A DNA stretch of 64,000 nt from a bacterium (GCA_021796235.1 JAJYOJ010000003.1:1-64000); one strand, 5' to 3'. Positions 35,997 through 45,364 are shown, numbered from the stretch's first letter. Notes: generated by a model not told the origin, from the sequence alone. A program made the numbers and translations.

Positions 35997-36053
35997 TGGT
36001 TAATATAATATCACAACTTGCATAAGAAAAAATATCATCCTAAAATAGAGATA

Positions 36054-36956
36054 ATGAAACCTAAACTAATATTACTATTGGTACTAATTCTTCTTTTTGG
36101 CGTTTTTGTGGCGGTAAGATTTTTTATTTTAAATGGGCAGACTGATTACGGAGAATTAAAAATATTATCTTCACCAACTACAAATATTTTTATTGATAAT
36201 GCAATGATAGGAAAAACACCCTTTGATCAAAAGTATAAAATAGGAGAGTATTTGTTAAAACTTATACCTGAGGGGACTGCAACTGAAACTGCATCCTGGC
36301 AGGGAAAAATTTCAATTTTTAAAAGTGCGCTTACATATGTCAATCGGGAACTTGGGGCTTCCGACCTGACATCGGCCGGCGAAATTTTTACCTCAACCAG
36401 AATGACAGCTTCTCCCCAAGATCCGAATAACGGCGCAGTTTCAGTCGACAGTGATCCGGAGGGGGCAATAGTTTATTTAGACAACGACGAAAAAGGAGTA
36501 GCGCCTTTGATTTTACAGGATGTACCCAAAGGCGATCACGAGCTTTCGGTTTTCATGCCAGGATTTTTTAGAAGAACGCAGAAAATAAACGTTGATCCAG
36601 ACTACCAAGTAAACGCAATGTTTAAGTTGGCAATGGATATGTCGCAGCAGCAAGCGTCACAATCAGCTCAATTAAACAATAGTCCTTCAACTTCACAAGC
36701 TCCGGCGGCTACAATCAGTGCGAGTACTGCTTCAACGGTTCTCATAAAAGACACACCGCAAGGGTGGCTACGCGTACGCGCCGATGCGACAATCACAGCT
36801 TCGGAAGAAGCAAAGATAAAACCAGGTGGAAAATATCCTTATGTAGATACAAAAGACGGCTGGTACGAGATAAAATTCAATGGAGATGCTGGCGGGCTAG
36901 TTTCTGGCAGCTTTGATACTGGTTGGGTTTCCGCAGAGTTTGCAACTTTACAATAA
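36054..36956 (+). CDS. PEGA-domain surface protein with C-terminal SH3-like domain
   Basis: About 300 residues from the ATG at 36054, which has an AGAG ahead of it; a TTG at 36018 would only add a poor N-terminus. A signal anchor (LILLLVLILLFGVFVAVRFFIL) is followed by two PEGA beta-repeats (GELKILSSPTTNIFIDN and GAVSVDSDPEGAIVYLDN). A Gln/Ser/Thr/Ala-rich linker leads to a final SH3b-like domain (WLRVRADATITASEEAKI ... GWYEI). Such proteins display binding domains on the cell surface. It is convergent with the GT2-GtrA gene. Confidence 0.8.
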   Translation: MKPKLILLLVLILLFGVFVAVRFFILNGQTDYGELKILSSPTTNIFIDNAMIGKTPFDQKYKIGEYLLKLIPEGTATETASWQGKISIFKSALTYVNRELGASDLTSAGEIFTSTRMTASPQDPNNGAVSVDSDPEGAIVYLDNDEKGVAPLILQDVPKGDHELSVFMPGFFRRTQKINVDPDYQVNAMFKLAMDMSQQQASQSAQLNNSPSTSQAPAATISASTASTVLIKDTPQGWLRVRADATITASEEAKIKPGGKYPYVDTKDGWYEIKFNGDAGGLVSGSFDTGWVSAEFATLQ

Positions 36957-36959
36957 TCT

Positions 36960-38069
36960 CTACTTCTTTTCTTTCCAGATAAATTTGTTATAGAGGACGT
37001 AAGAATAAGGAATGATAATAAAAGCAATAATTAGTACTTTGTAAAGATACCAAAGTTTTCGACCCAAAAAGTTTACGAGAAGCTGTATGCCAACAGATTG
37101 AATAATGAGTGATCCTGATGAAACAACATTAAACTTAATAAAACTTCCCGAATATGATTTGAAACTGTGTTCAATTTTTTTATGAGCAAAGCTCCAGAAA
37201 TTATTAAAAACAAAGTTTGCAACAATTGCTGTTTCTGCGCTGATTAAGGTTGCAACCCAGACAGTAAATCGCAGTTTTTCAATAAGTAAATATGAAATTC
37301 CGAAGTCTATAACAAACCCTATAAGGCCGACAATTACAAATTTTATGAAGGAAGAATTAGTGAGAATATAAATAACTATGCCAGAAATATATTGGATAAA
37401 ACTGATCTTCGATTTGCCGAATTTCCGCTCCTTAAATTTAATAGGCACTTCGGTTACGTGGCCGCCTGTTTTCAAAACTTCATCAATCACTGCAATTTGA
37501 AAAAGATAACCGGAATATTTTTTGACGTGATTTATTAGATTTTTTATTACCCAACTTTTTATCGCCCGGTAGCCGCTGGTCCAATCGGTTATCGTAAGCT
37601 TCATGAAACCAAACCGGATAAAAAGATTTGCAAAGATAGAGAAAATTTTGCGGTGTAAACCCCAGTCTTTGGGAATCGATCCGCCTTTGATGTAACGTGA
37701 ACCTATCACCAGGTCGGCACCTTTTTCAATCCCGTGTACAAATTTTGGAATATCTCGGGGGTCATGTGAAATATCAGCATCCATTTCCATCATTAAGTAT
37801 GGATTTAGGTGATCAAATGCGTATTGAAAACCTTCTGAATAGGCTTTTCCCAACCCGGCTTTCTCTATTTCTAGAAGATATAACTGATGATATTTTTTTT
37901 GCAGTTTTTTTACAATCTCTCCGGTTTTGTCTGGCGATTTGCTATCAACAACCAGAATTGTCAGTTCCCAGTTAGCAATATTTTTTTGTTCGGCAAAAAT
38001 ATCGTTTATAAGTTTCTCAATATTTCCCGATTCGTTGTAAGTCGGCAAAACTATGGTCAATTTTTTCAT
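36960..38069 (-). CDS. GT2 polyprenyl-phosphate glycosyltransferase fused to GtrA
   Basis: A 369-residue fusion. Residues 1-235 are a dolichyl-phosphate-mannose-synthase-like GT2 (IVLPTYNESGNIEKLI, MEMDADISHDP, GSRYIKGGSIPKDW, TSGYRAIK). Residues ~245-369 are a four-helix GtrA domain (FVIVGLIGFVIDFGISYLL) thought to help move lipid-linked sugar across the membrane. It belongs to the sugar block and is 4 bases downstream of the UDP-xylose synthase gene. The activated sugar it uses is not known. Confidence 0.9.
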   Translation of the reverse strand: MKKLTIVLPTYNESGNIEKLINDIFAEQKNIANWELTILVVDSKSPDKTGEIVKKLQKKYHQLYLLEIEKAGLGKAYSEGFQYAFDHLNPYLMMEMDADISHDPRDIPKFVHGIEKGADLVIGSRYIKGGSIPKDWGLHRKIFSIFANLFIRFGFMKLTITDWTSGYRAIKSWVIKNLINHVKKYSGYLFQIAVIDEVLKTGGHVTEVPIKFKERKFGKSKISFIQYISGIVIYILTNSSFIKFVIVGLIGFVIDFGISYLLIEKLRFTVWVATLISAETAIVANFVFNNFWSFAHKKIEHSFKSYSGSFIKFNVVSSGSLIIQSVGIQLLVNFLGRKLWYLYKVLIIAFIIIPYSYVLYNKFIWKEKK

Positions 38070-38073
38070 TTGT

Positions 38074-39027
38074 TTAAAGATAATTTCTGAAGTATTTTAT
38101 AGTTTCCGATAGCCCATCTTTTATTTGTATTTTAGGTTGCCAATTTAAAAGATTTTTGGCTTTTGTAATGTCAGGTTGTCTTTTGATTGGATCGTCAATA
38201 GGAAGCTTTTCACTAAAAACTATCTCACTTTTTGAGTTGATAAGTTCTTTGACAATTTTGGCGTATTCTAATACTGTTTTTTCCTTAATCGATCCGAGAT
38301 TGACTATTTCGCCTTCGGTTTTTGGATAAAACATTAGCCGGAGAATTCCTTCAACCAGATCGTCCACATAACAAAGCGAACGGGTTTGTTTTCCACTACC
38401 GTAAATAGTTATCGGTTTGTTTTCTAAAGCCAGATTTATAAAGTTAACAATCATTCTTTTATCGACTTTTTGCATGCTTGGTCCATAAGTGTTAAAAATA
38501 CGGGCAATTCTAGTATCAAGCCCCAAATTTCTAAAAAAATAAGCCGTCAGCGTTTCACCGAATCTTTTTGCTTCGTCATAAACCGAGCGGGGTCCAGTTG
38601 TCGAAGCATTGCCAAAATAGTTTTCTTTTTGCGGGTGGACAAGCGGATTGCCATAAACTTCAGAAGTTGAAGCGAAAAGAAATTTTGCCTTATTTTTTTC
38701 AGCCAGTTTTAAAAGTTCTAACGTCCCTTGGGTGTTTACAAGCATGGTTTCCATTGGCAATTTATGATAGCTTATCGGACTATGATGATTGGGCGAGGCA
38801 GGGGAGGCGAGATGAAAAATTGCGTCAACCGCTATTTCCGGCTCGAAGGGAAAAATAACATCATGTTTTATAAAAGTGAAATTGCTTTCTTTAAGAAGCT
38901 CTTTTATGTTATTTTTTGATCCAGTCAATAAATTATCAGCGCATACAACCTGATGCTTTTCTTCAAGCAGTCTTTTACATAGATGTGAGCCAATAAATCC
39001 TGCTCCTCCGGTTACAAGAATTTTCAT
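38074..39027 (-). CDS. UDP-glucuronate decarboxylase (UDP-xylose synthase)-like SDR
   Basis: A 317-residue extended SDR. It has TGGAGFIGSHL at the start, FHLASPASPNHH, an SVYDEAKR active-site YxxxK, and ARIFNTYGPSM. The HLASPASP and YDEAKR combination is characteristic of UXS enzymes, which decarboxylate UDP-glucuronate to UDP-xylose. The gene next to it, 2 bases upstream, encodes the UDP-glucose dehydrogenase that makes the substrate, so the assignment is well supported. Confidence 0.88.
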   Translation of the reverse strand: MKILVTGGAGFIGSHLCKRLLEEKHQVVCADNLLTGSKNNIKELLKESNFTFIKHDVIFPFEPEIAVDAIFHLASPASPNHHSPISYHKLPMETMLVNTQGTLELLKLAEKNKAKFLFASTSEVYGNPLVHPQKENYFGNASTTGPRSVYDEAKRFGETLTAYFFRNLGLDTRIARIFNTYGPSMQKVDKRMIVNFINLALENKPITIYGSGKQTRSLCYVDDLVEGILRLMFYPKTEGEIVNLGSIKEKTVLEYAKIVKELINSKSEIVFSEKLPIDDPIKRQPDITKAKNLLNWQPKIQIKDGLSETIKYFRNYL

Positions 39028-39029
39028 AT

Positions 39030-40328
39030 TTATTTAACGGATGGACGACCGATGGAATAATATGTGAAACCGAGTGATTTCATAACATGTGGATCATAAA
39101 TATTCCTGCCATCAAAAATCACCGGGTTTAACATTTTGGTTTTAATTTGCTTTAGGTTTATTTGTTTAAACTCGTCCCATTCGGTTAGGATAAGTAAAGC
39201 ACTGGTTTTAGATACGGCGTCATAAGGATTTTTCGCGTATCTAAGTTTGCCGCCGAAAATTTTTTTTATATTGCCAAGTGCGGCCGAATCATAGACATGC
39301 AAAGAAAAATTATTTTGCAGAAGTGCATTAATTATATAAATTGCCGGAGCTTCGCGGACGTCGTCGGTATTGGGTTTGAAGCTCAGTCCCCAGATTGCGA
39401 CATTTTTATCTTTTACAGTCTTGAGGATTCTAGCAATGAAATTATTTTTTGCGAGTGAGTTAACTTTTTCTACTGCATCGAGAAATATTGTATCGACAGC
39501 TAAATTGGCTCCTATTGTGCGTAAGGCTTTAACGTCTTTGGGTAAGCACGATCCTCCATAGCCCAAACCAGGATCCATAAAAATTCTGCCAATTCGTTTG
39601 TCCAATCCTACGGCATCCAACACTTTCTCTACGTCGGCTCCGGTTTTCTCACAATAAAAGGCAATAAGATTAGCAAATGATATTTTAGTTGCAAGCATTG
39701 CGTTTGATGTATATTTGATAAGCTCTGCCGATGCCAGATCGGTTACAACCCGTTTTCCAGGAATTGGTTCATGCAATTTGAGCAGTAGGTCGATCGCTTT
39801 TTCTGAATCAGATCCTACGACTACTCGGTCGGCGTTTAAGGTGTCGTAGATTGCTGAGCCTTCACGTAAAAATTCCGGGCAGGAGGCAACTGCAAACTCG
39901 GCATCTTTAACCTTATTTTTTTTTAGAAGTTGTTCAATTTTTTGATTTGTTCCAACCGGAACAGTACTTTTACAGGACACCACAGTAAATCCTCTTTTTA
40001 GATTTTGAGCAATATTTTTAGCCACTTCAAAAACAGTAGTAAGGTCGGCTTCGCCATTATTTTTAGGCGGGGTTCCAACAGCAATGAAAACTATATCCGA
40101 GCGCGAAACAGATGATTTATAATCTAGAGTCGGAATAATTCTTTTCTTTTTCAAATTATCTTCAAGTAATTCCTTAAGGCCCGGCTCGTAAATAATTGGA
40201 TCGCTGGTTTTTAACCGATCAATTTTTTCTTTTGTATGTCCAAGAATGTATACGGTATTGCCAAATTTTGCAAAAACACAGGCACTTACCAAGCCCACAT
40301 ATCCGTGTCCTACGAAAGTAATGACCAT
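39030..40328 (-). CDS. ugd: UDP-glucose 6-dehydrogenase
   Basis: A 432-residue enzyme oxidising UDP-glucose to UDP-glucuronate in two NAD+-dependent steps. It shows an N-terminal GHGYVGLVSA dinucleotide motif, GTPPKNNGEADLT, the catalytic cysteine in GYGGSCLPKD, and the C-terminal UDP-binding domain (WGLSFKPNTDDVREAPA). It is co-transcribed with the UDP-xylose synthase gene. Confidence 0.95.
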   Translation of the reverse strand: MVITFVGHGYVGLVSACVFAKFGNTVYILGHTKEKIDRLKTSDPIIYEPGLKELLEDNLKKKRIIPTLDYKSSVSRSDIVFIAVGTPPKNNGEADLTTVFEVAKNIAQNLKRGFTVVSCKSTVPVGTNQKIEQLLKKNKVKDAEFAVASCPEFLREGSAIYDTLNADRVVVGSDSEKAIDLLLKLHEPIPGKRVVTDLASAELIKYTSNAMLATKISFANLIAFYCEKTGADVEKVLDAVGLDKRIGRIFMDPGLGYGGSCLPKDVKALRTIGANLAVDTIFLDAVEKVNSLAKNNFIARILKTVKDKNVAIWGLSFKPNTDDVREAPAIYIINALLQNNFSLHVYDSAALGNIKKIFGGKLRYAKNPYDAVSKTSALLILTEWDEFKQINLKQIKTKMLNPVIFDGRNIYDPHVMKSLGFTYYSIGRPSVK

Positions 40329-40347
40329 AGTGTTAAATAATATAAAT

Positions 40348-41172
40348 TTATAGCAATTTTTTCAAACCTTCTTCAAAACTTGCCATTTTATAAAAATTAT
40401 TTTTTTTGCTTTTGATTATCGAGTATTGCGGGCGAAGTGAAATATCTTTAAAATATTCCTTAAAAGTTATTGGTGAAATTAAGGAGTCGTCTAAACCAAA
40501 ATTTTTTGCGATAAGGTGCCCTGCTTCATTATGAGAGAGTGATTGCGAACCAACGAGGTGAAATATTTCGCTTGAGTAATTCTCGGAAAGATGTTTGAAC
40601 GCATACGCTATATCGTCGACGAAAGTCGGCGTGATAAAACAGTCGGTTGTCATGCGCAGTTTTTTTCCTGCCTCTAAGGCAGTTCTAATAGATGCAACAT
40701 AATCTTTTTTGGCTGCAAATTTATTTCGATAAGGATAAGACAGACGCACAATCATTGCCGCATCTTTTACGATTTTTTCTGCTTCGTATTTGGTTTTCGC
40801 ATAATATCCCAAAGGGTTAGGAACACTATCTTCATAAAAAGGCGGGTTTCTTCCATCGAAAACAAAATCCGTTGAAATGTAGATAAATTTTTTATTTTTT
40901 TTATTTACAGCCTCGAAGACATTTCTTGTTCCTTCAACATTGAGCTGGTAAGTTTTTTCGCGCTCTGTCTCAGACGCAGCAACGTTTGTATAGGCTGCAA
41001 GATGCAGAAAAATATCGAATGAAAGATTTTCAAGTGCCTGATTGACTTGGTCTCGTTTGGTTATATCAAATTTCTTGAAAGGTAGAGGGATAAAGTAAAA
41101 ATTATTTTGCAGAAGTTCAATAATGCGGGATCCAATCAGGCCATCCGGACCAGTTACGGCAATTTTAAGCAT
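40348..41172 (-). CDS. rfbD: dTDP-4-dehydrorhamnose reductase-like SDR
   Basis: A 274-residue RmlD-type SDR: VTGPDGLIGSRI at the N-terminus, HLAAYTNV, ISTDFVFDG, and YYAKTKYEAE with the YxxxK catalytic pair. It overlaps rfbB by 8 bases, which supports the dTDP-rhamnose pathway. rfbA and rfbC are not in this window, so the pathway cannot be shown complete here, and a related deoxysugar product is possible. Confidence 0.82.
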   Translation of the reverse strand: MLKIAVTGPDGLIGSRIIELLQNNFYFIPLPFKKFDITKRDQVNQALENLSFDIFLHLAAYTNVAASETEREKTYQLNVEGTRNVFEAVNKKNKKFIYISTDFVFDGRNPPFYEDSVPNPLGYYAKTKYEAEKIVKDAAMIVRLSYPYRNKFAAKKDYVASIRTALEAGKKLRMTTDCFITPTFVDDIAYAFKHLSENYSSEIFHLVGSQSLSHNEAGHLIAKNFGLDDSLISPITFKEYFKDISLRPQYSIIKSKKNNFYKMASFEEGLKKLL

Positions 41173-42145
41173 ATTTAATCCTCCGCCACCAATCTTGATT
41201 TTTTATATACCACTCGACTGTGTTTTTAAGTTCTTCTTCAAAACTGTGTTTAGGTTGCCAGCCGAGTTCATTATGAATTTTGCTCCAGTCTATAGCATAG
41301 CGCCTGTCATGGCCCTTTCTATCTTCAACAAACTCGATAGAATCTTCCGTTTTATTCATAATTACTAGAATTTTTTTAATAACTTCGAGATTTGAAATAT
41401 CATTGCTTTGACCACCAATAAAATAAGTTTCACCAAGCCTGCCTTTTTTGAGAATGAAATCAATTGCTTCACAGTGGTCCTCTACGTAAAGCCAGTCGCG
41501 CACATAAAGACCGTCACCGTAAATCGGGGCTTTTTTACCCTCAATAAGATTTGTTATAGCAAGAGGGATTAATTTTTCGGGAAATTGATAGGGGCCGAAG
41601 TTATTGGAACAGTTCGAAATTGTTATCGGTAGATTGTAGGTTGTCGCATAGGCACGTACCAAATGATCCGAAGCGGCTTTTGATGCAGAGTAGGGACTGC
41701 GAGGTTTATATTGGGTATGTTCGTTGAACTTTTCTTTAGAGCTTAAGGGAAGGGAACCAAAAACTTCGTCGGTTGAAATATGGTGAAACCGTTTTAATTT
41801 ATTTTTTAAAGCAGCTTCCAACAAAACGTAGGTACCTTCTATATTGGTTTTAATAAACGGAGCCGGATCGGCGATCGAACGATCAACATGGCTTTCGGCG
41901 GCGAAATGAACGACGATCTCAATTTTTTCACTGTTCATTAATGAATTGACGAGTACCGGGTTACAAATATCTCCTTTTATAAATTTGTAATTTCGATTTT
42001 GGCCAACGCTTTTTAAATTTTCCAGATTGCCGGCGTAGGTAAGTTTATCGAGATTGATAATCGAATCTTCAGGATATTTTTTAAGCCAGTACAAAATGAA
42101 GTTTGAGCCAATAAATCCTGCTCCCCCTGTAACCAAAAGTTTCAT
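41165..42145 (-). CDS. rfbB: dTDP-glucose 4,6-dehydratase
   Basis: A 326-residue extended SDR: VTGGAGFIGSNFI, HFAAESHVDRSI, the STDEVFGSL catalytic Thr-Asp-Glu, YSASKAASDHL (YxxxK), and NNFGPYQFPEKLIPL. These are diagnostic for RmlB, which converts dTDP-glucose to the 4-keto-6-deoxy intermediate. It is the first gene of the sugar-nucleotide set on the minus strand. Confidence 0.94.
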   Translation of the reverse strand: MKLLVTGGAGFIGSNFILYWLKKYPEDSIINLDKLTYAGNLENLKSVGQNRNYKFIKGDICNPVLVNSLMNSEKIEIVVHFAAESHVDRSIADPAPFIKTNIEGTYVLLEAALKNKLKRFHHISTDEVFGSLPLSSKEKFNEHTQYKPRSPYSASKAASDHLVRAYATTYNLPITISNCSNNFGPYQFPEKLIPLAITNLIEGKKAPIYGDGLYVRDWLYVEDHCEAIDFILKKGRLGETYFIGGQSNDISNLEVIKKILVIMNKTEDSIEFVEDRKGHDRRYAIDWSKIHNELGWQPKHSFEEELKNTVEWYIKNQDWWRRIKYA

Positions 42146-42183
42146 AAGGATTATTCTATCACGTTTTCTACCTTGGAACTATA

Positions 42184-43047
42184 TTATTTACCACAGAGAG
42201 TTTTTAAGGCTCTCAGATCATCTTGAGTAGGCGTTTGAGTATTTGTCGCATAAGGGTACATAATCGATTGATTGTTGGGATTGTGCTGCAGGCCTAAAGC
42301 ATGCCCAAGCTCGTGGGCAAGCATATGAATGAGTTCGGGTTGACTGCTGGTAAAATAAATATTGATTGAATCGGTTTTAGGATCGTATAAACCTTCTTCT
42401 GGTTTTAAGGAAAGGGCGGTATTGAACTCATTAATTGTCTGATTTAGTGTGCCAACTTGAGTGTTGTAACTTACCGTAGACTGATTAAGTTGCGCTGCCA
42501 TTAAGTTTAATTTGTTCGCCTCTTGACTTAAATTTTTTTGTTGCTGGATCAGCTGGCTATAAACGTCAGGTGGTGCTCCTCCACGGCTGTTCCAATATTT
42601 AATTTGGTTTTCAAAATCACTTACTTTACTATTAAAACTTACAACAAGACTTTCATATTGGCTGATTTGTTGATCTAGGTTGCCTTTTTGATTTTGTACA
42701 TTACTTTGTAAATTATTGATTTGTGTGTCGAGAGTTTGTCTAGAGTCGTAAACCAAATTTACAGCGAGCTCGCCTTCGGAATTGTAGGTAAAAAGAGTTT
42801 TTCCATATGAACTATTCCAGATATTGGCGGCTTGGTCAATATCGGTTAAAAATGTGCTTGCGGAGATATTGAATCTGGGGTCTATTTGACCTACGCGGTA
42901 TTCAATGGGTGAGGTGCAAGGGCCACTAATACGAGCGATTAGATTTTTTAGGGAAAATGTTCCGTTTGAGGGTAAAATATGAACGACTGCGACAATTCCT
43001 AAGGTTAACAGTATAAGATTGGCAAGAATTCCTTTCCGTTTATCCAT
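42184..43047 (-). CDS. Matrixin-type metalloprotease, membrane-anchored
   Basis: A 287-residue protein with an N-terminal hydrophobic segment (LANLILLTLGIVAVVHIL), a long coiled coil (about 115-210, Gln/Asn/Leu-rich) and a C-terminal matrixin zinc site, HELGHALGLQH (HExxHxxGxxH), followed by the Met-turn SIMYP. It should be an extracytoplasmic zinc protease. It overlaps the MiaB-like gene by 8 bases. The substrate is unknown; the coiled coil may position the protease or hold a partner. Confidence 0.85.
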   Translation of the reverse strand: MDKRKGILANLILLTLGIVAVVHILPSNGTFSLKNLIARISGPCTSPIEYRVGQIDPRFNISASTFLTDIDQAANIWNSSYGKTLFTYNSEGELAVNLVYDSRQTLDTQINNLQSNVQNQKGNLDQQISQYESLVVSFNSKVSDFENQIKYWNSRGGAPPDVYSQLIQQQKNLSQEANKLNLMAAQLNQSTVSYNTQVGTLNQTINEFNTALSLKPEEGLYDPKTDSINIYFTSSQPELIHMLAHELGHALGLQHNPNNQSIMYPYATNTQTPTQDDLRALKTLCGK

Positions 43048-44296
43048 ATAAATACATTCTATTCATTTTTATTTTATCTAGATTAGGTTTATTAATCAGA
43101 TTTTCAAGAATTTCCCAACGCCTTTTTTTAACCTCGTGAGAGACGTTGTCGGCAAAAACCTCGGTGGCAGCTGTCATTGGCCTTTGCGAGTACATCGATA
43201 TATAAGCTTTTTCAAATCCAACTAATTGGGCAACTTTGACAGTGTTGGCAAATTCTTCCTCGGTTTCACCACAAAATCCCACGATGATATCGGTGGTAAA
43301 TTTAACATTTAAAACTTGCGATTTGAGTTTTGTGATGAGTTCAAGATATTCTGTTTGCGTATACCATCGATTCATCCGTTTTAAAACTGCATCGTCACCG
43401 GATTGTATAGGAAGGTGTATAGTCCTTGTTATGTTTTTATTTCTGGCAATAACATTTATTAATTCATCGGAAAAATCCCAAGGGTTTGAAGAGATAAAAT
43501 CGACGTTTTCAAAACCAATTTTTGCAACTTCCTCCAGTAAGTAGGGAAAAAGAGTCGGGATGCGGTAGCGGCCGAGGTGTTTGACATAAACGGGTTTAAA
43601 TTTTGGCAGATGTCGCGAATGATAAGGTTCCGCGAGAAGCGGATTTCCGAAGTATGAGGAAGAGCCTCGCAGTGGAAAAGTATCATGAGCGACAGAATCT
43701 GCCTTATTTGTCATAATTAAATCCGCTCCGTAAGAATTAACATTTTGACCCAGTAGAGTTACCGACCTATAACCGCTGACTTTAAGTTTTTGACACTCTT
43801 TAATAATTTCCTCAAAGGGCCGGCTTACCTCTCGGCCGCGCGTAAAAGGAACAACACAAAATGTACAAAAATTATTGCAACCGTTGGAGATTGGCACCCA
43901 ACCGTTTGTTTTGTTTTGCCGGACTGGTTCGTTGTCAAATCCTACCTCCTCAATCGGCATAAACTCATCAACATCAGGCAGGAGTTCTCTAACTTTTGCC
44001 AGATATTTTCCGGTTTTATCCCGGTAGCAAAGACCGACCATGCAGCCGGTAACAATAATTTTTCGGCCAGATGCCGATCGTCCTTTGGACGATAATTTCA
44101 GCTTTACTAGGTTTCTAACCAGCCCGTAGACCCGGTCTTCGGCGGAACGGCGAATCATGCAGGTGTTTATAACAATATAATTGGCATCCTGATAATTTTT
44201 AGCCTGTGTTATTCCGCGCGCTGCAAAAGATCTGGCAATCCGTTCGGAATCAGCTTTATTTTGCTGACAACCAAAGGTTTTAATAAAGTATTTCAT
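43040..44296 (-). CDS. MiaB/RimO-family methylthiotransferase with in-frame palindromic insert
   Basis: A 418-residue radical-SAM methylthiotransferase. The N-terminal cluster cysteines are C10, C46 and C85, and the radical-SAM triad is C140-x3-C144-x2-C147. The tRNA enzyme MiaB is the closer match (QQNKADSERI, LLGQNVNSYG). Two oddities stand out. Residues ~198-231 (KADSVAHDTF ... SRHLP) interrupt the catalytic domain and are encoded by a 99-base imperfect palindrome. The protein also ends at residue 418 without the usual TRAM domain. The insert keeps the reading frame, so the gene is probably functional. A further 7-base hairpin lies at 44077-44093 (SSKGRSAS). Confidence 0.82.
   Translation of the reverse strand: MKYFIKTFGCQQNKADSERIARSFAARGITQAKNYQDANYIVINTCMIRRSAEDRVYGLVRNLVKLKLSSKGRSASGRKIIVTGCMVGLCYRDKTGKYLAKVRELLPDVDEFMPIEEVGFDNEPVRQNKTNGWVPISNGCNNFCTFCVVPFTRGREVSRPFEEIIKECQKLKVSGYRSVTLLGQNVNSYGADLIMTNKADSVAHDTFPLRGSSSYFGNPLLAEPYHSRHLPKFKPVYVKHLGRYRIPTLFPYLLEEVAKIGFENVDFISSNPWDFSDELINVIARNKNITRTIHLPIQSGDDAVLKRMNRWYTQTEYLELITKLKSQVLNVKFTTDIIVGFCGETEEEFANTVKVAQLVGFEKAYISMYSQRPMTAATEVFADNVSHEVKKRRWEILENLINKPNLDKIKMNRMYLYG
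43605..43703. repeat. In-frame palindromic element inside the MiaB-like gene
   Basis: Imperfect inverted repeat of 99 bp (33 codons). The left arm GGCAGA-TGTCGC-xAATGATA (43605-43624) matches the complement of the right arm TATCATGA-GCGACA-GAATCTGCC (43681-43703), with a three-base difference. A second inner pairing joins TTCC.GCGAG to CTCGCAGTGGAA. It encodes a stretch absent from ordinary MiaB, between NSYGADL and FPYLLEEV. It looks like a protein-coding palindromic insertion similar in concept to Rickettsia palindromic elements; homology to those is not claimed. Confidence 0.6.
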
Positions 44297-45363
44297 ACCT
44301 TAAAAAGTTTTTGCCGCTTCATATTTTCAATTATTAATATAAAAACAAGAAGAATGAGGGCGATTGTTAAAAATGCGATTAATTTTTGGATGCCGGGCAA
44401 AAAAAGGCTTGAAATTCCAAGGATCAAAGATACAAGCCAGTAAAAAACAGCAATCCTTCTTTTTCCCCAACCGATTTCTAAAAACCTGTGATGCAGATGT
44501 CCCCAATCGGCCTTAAATGGAGAATGCAGATTTGCGACCCGGCGGACAATGGTATAGATTGCGTCGATCATCGGCACCGATAAAATAAGGATTGCAGTTC
44601 CTACCTTGCCGAAAGAGAGGATCGAAAGAATTCCCAAAAGTAATCCAGCCAGCGCACCGCCTCCATAGCCTGGCATAATTTTTTGGGGATAAAAATTAAA
44701 CGGCAAAAATCCTAAATAGGCACCGGCAACAATAAACGAGAATGCGACAGTTGATTGAATTGAGATATCGTGGGTAGTGAAGCGTTCTGAAAGAAGACCA
44801 AGAAAAAAGGCCGCAATTGCAACAAAGCCAGGAAGCTGCCCGTCAACACCCTTACTCCAGTTGACCATATTCGTAGTCCAGGTAAGCCAGACGATTGCCA
44901 ATAAATCGGCTAAAACCAGTATCTTATGCGTCCCAAAAAAGTTAATTATTATTTGCCACTGATCAAGATGGATGACTCCGCCACTCAGGGGGTTTGAGAT
45001 ATAAGGAATTCCCAAACCAAATCCGATGACAAGAGCCGCTATCAAAATATTGGCAATAAAACGCGGATAGGGTGAAAGATCAAAGTAATCATCAAGGAGT
45101 CCGACTACAACTAAAAGACAACTCCCAAGAAGAATTCCAAACATAATTTTGTTGATAGGGATAAAAATAATTGTCGATATAAGTATTGCCAAAAAAATCG
45201 GAACACCGCCACCGCGGGGAACTAAACCTACATGGGTATGAGCAGGGTGCTGGCGCTTTTTTTTATTGGTCACTAACTTGATTTTTTTAGCGAGAGCTAT
45301 GGTTGGTACAGTCAAAACTAAAGACAATACGAAACTAACAACAAGGGTTAAAATAATTGGCAT
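44293..45363 (-). CDS. MraY/WecA-like phospho-sugar transferase
   Basis: A 356-residue polytopic membrane protein (about 10 helices) of the polyprenyl-phosphate glycosyl-1-phosphate transferase family. It has PRGGGVPIFLAI, GLLDDYFDLSP (aspartate motif) and TNMVNWSKGVDGQLPG (the N-x-x-D-G-x-D-G-like loop). These point to WecA/TagO/MraY-type transfer of a sugar phosphate from a UDP-sugar to undecaprenyl phosphate. The motif set is closer to WecA/TagO than to MraY. It overlaps the MiaB-like gene by 4 bases and lies beside sugar-nucleotide genes. Confidence 0.88.
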   Translation of the reverse strand: MPIILTLVVSFVLSLVLTVPTIALAKKIKLVTNKKKRQHPAHTHVGLVPRGGGVPIFLAILISTIIFIPINKIMFGILLGSCLLVVVGLLDDYFDLSPYPRFIANILIAALVIGFGLGIPYISNPLSGGVIHLDQWQIIINFFGTHKILVLADLLAIVWLTWTTNMVNWSKGVDGQLPGFVAIAAFFLGLLSERFTTHDISIQSTVAFSFIVAGAYLGFLPFNFYPQKIMPGYGGGALAGLLLGILSILSFGKVGTAILILSVPMIDAIYTIVRRVANLHSPFKADWGHLHHRFLEIGWGKRRIAVFYWLVSLILGISSLFLPGIQKLIAFLTIALILLVFILIIENMKRQKLFKV

Positions 45364-45364
45364 A

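Noticed and set aside
44077-44093. Second palindromic insert in the MiaB-like gene (ATCGTCC-TTT-GGACGAT)
   Set aside because: The perfect hairpin is only 17 bases and the encoded SSKGRSAS sits in a loop that varies in length anyway. It is too short to call an element.
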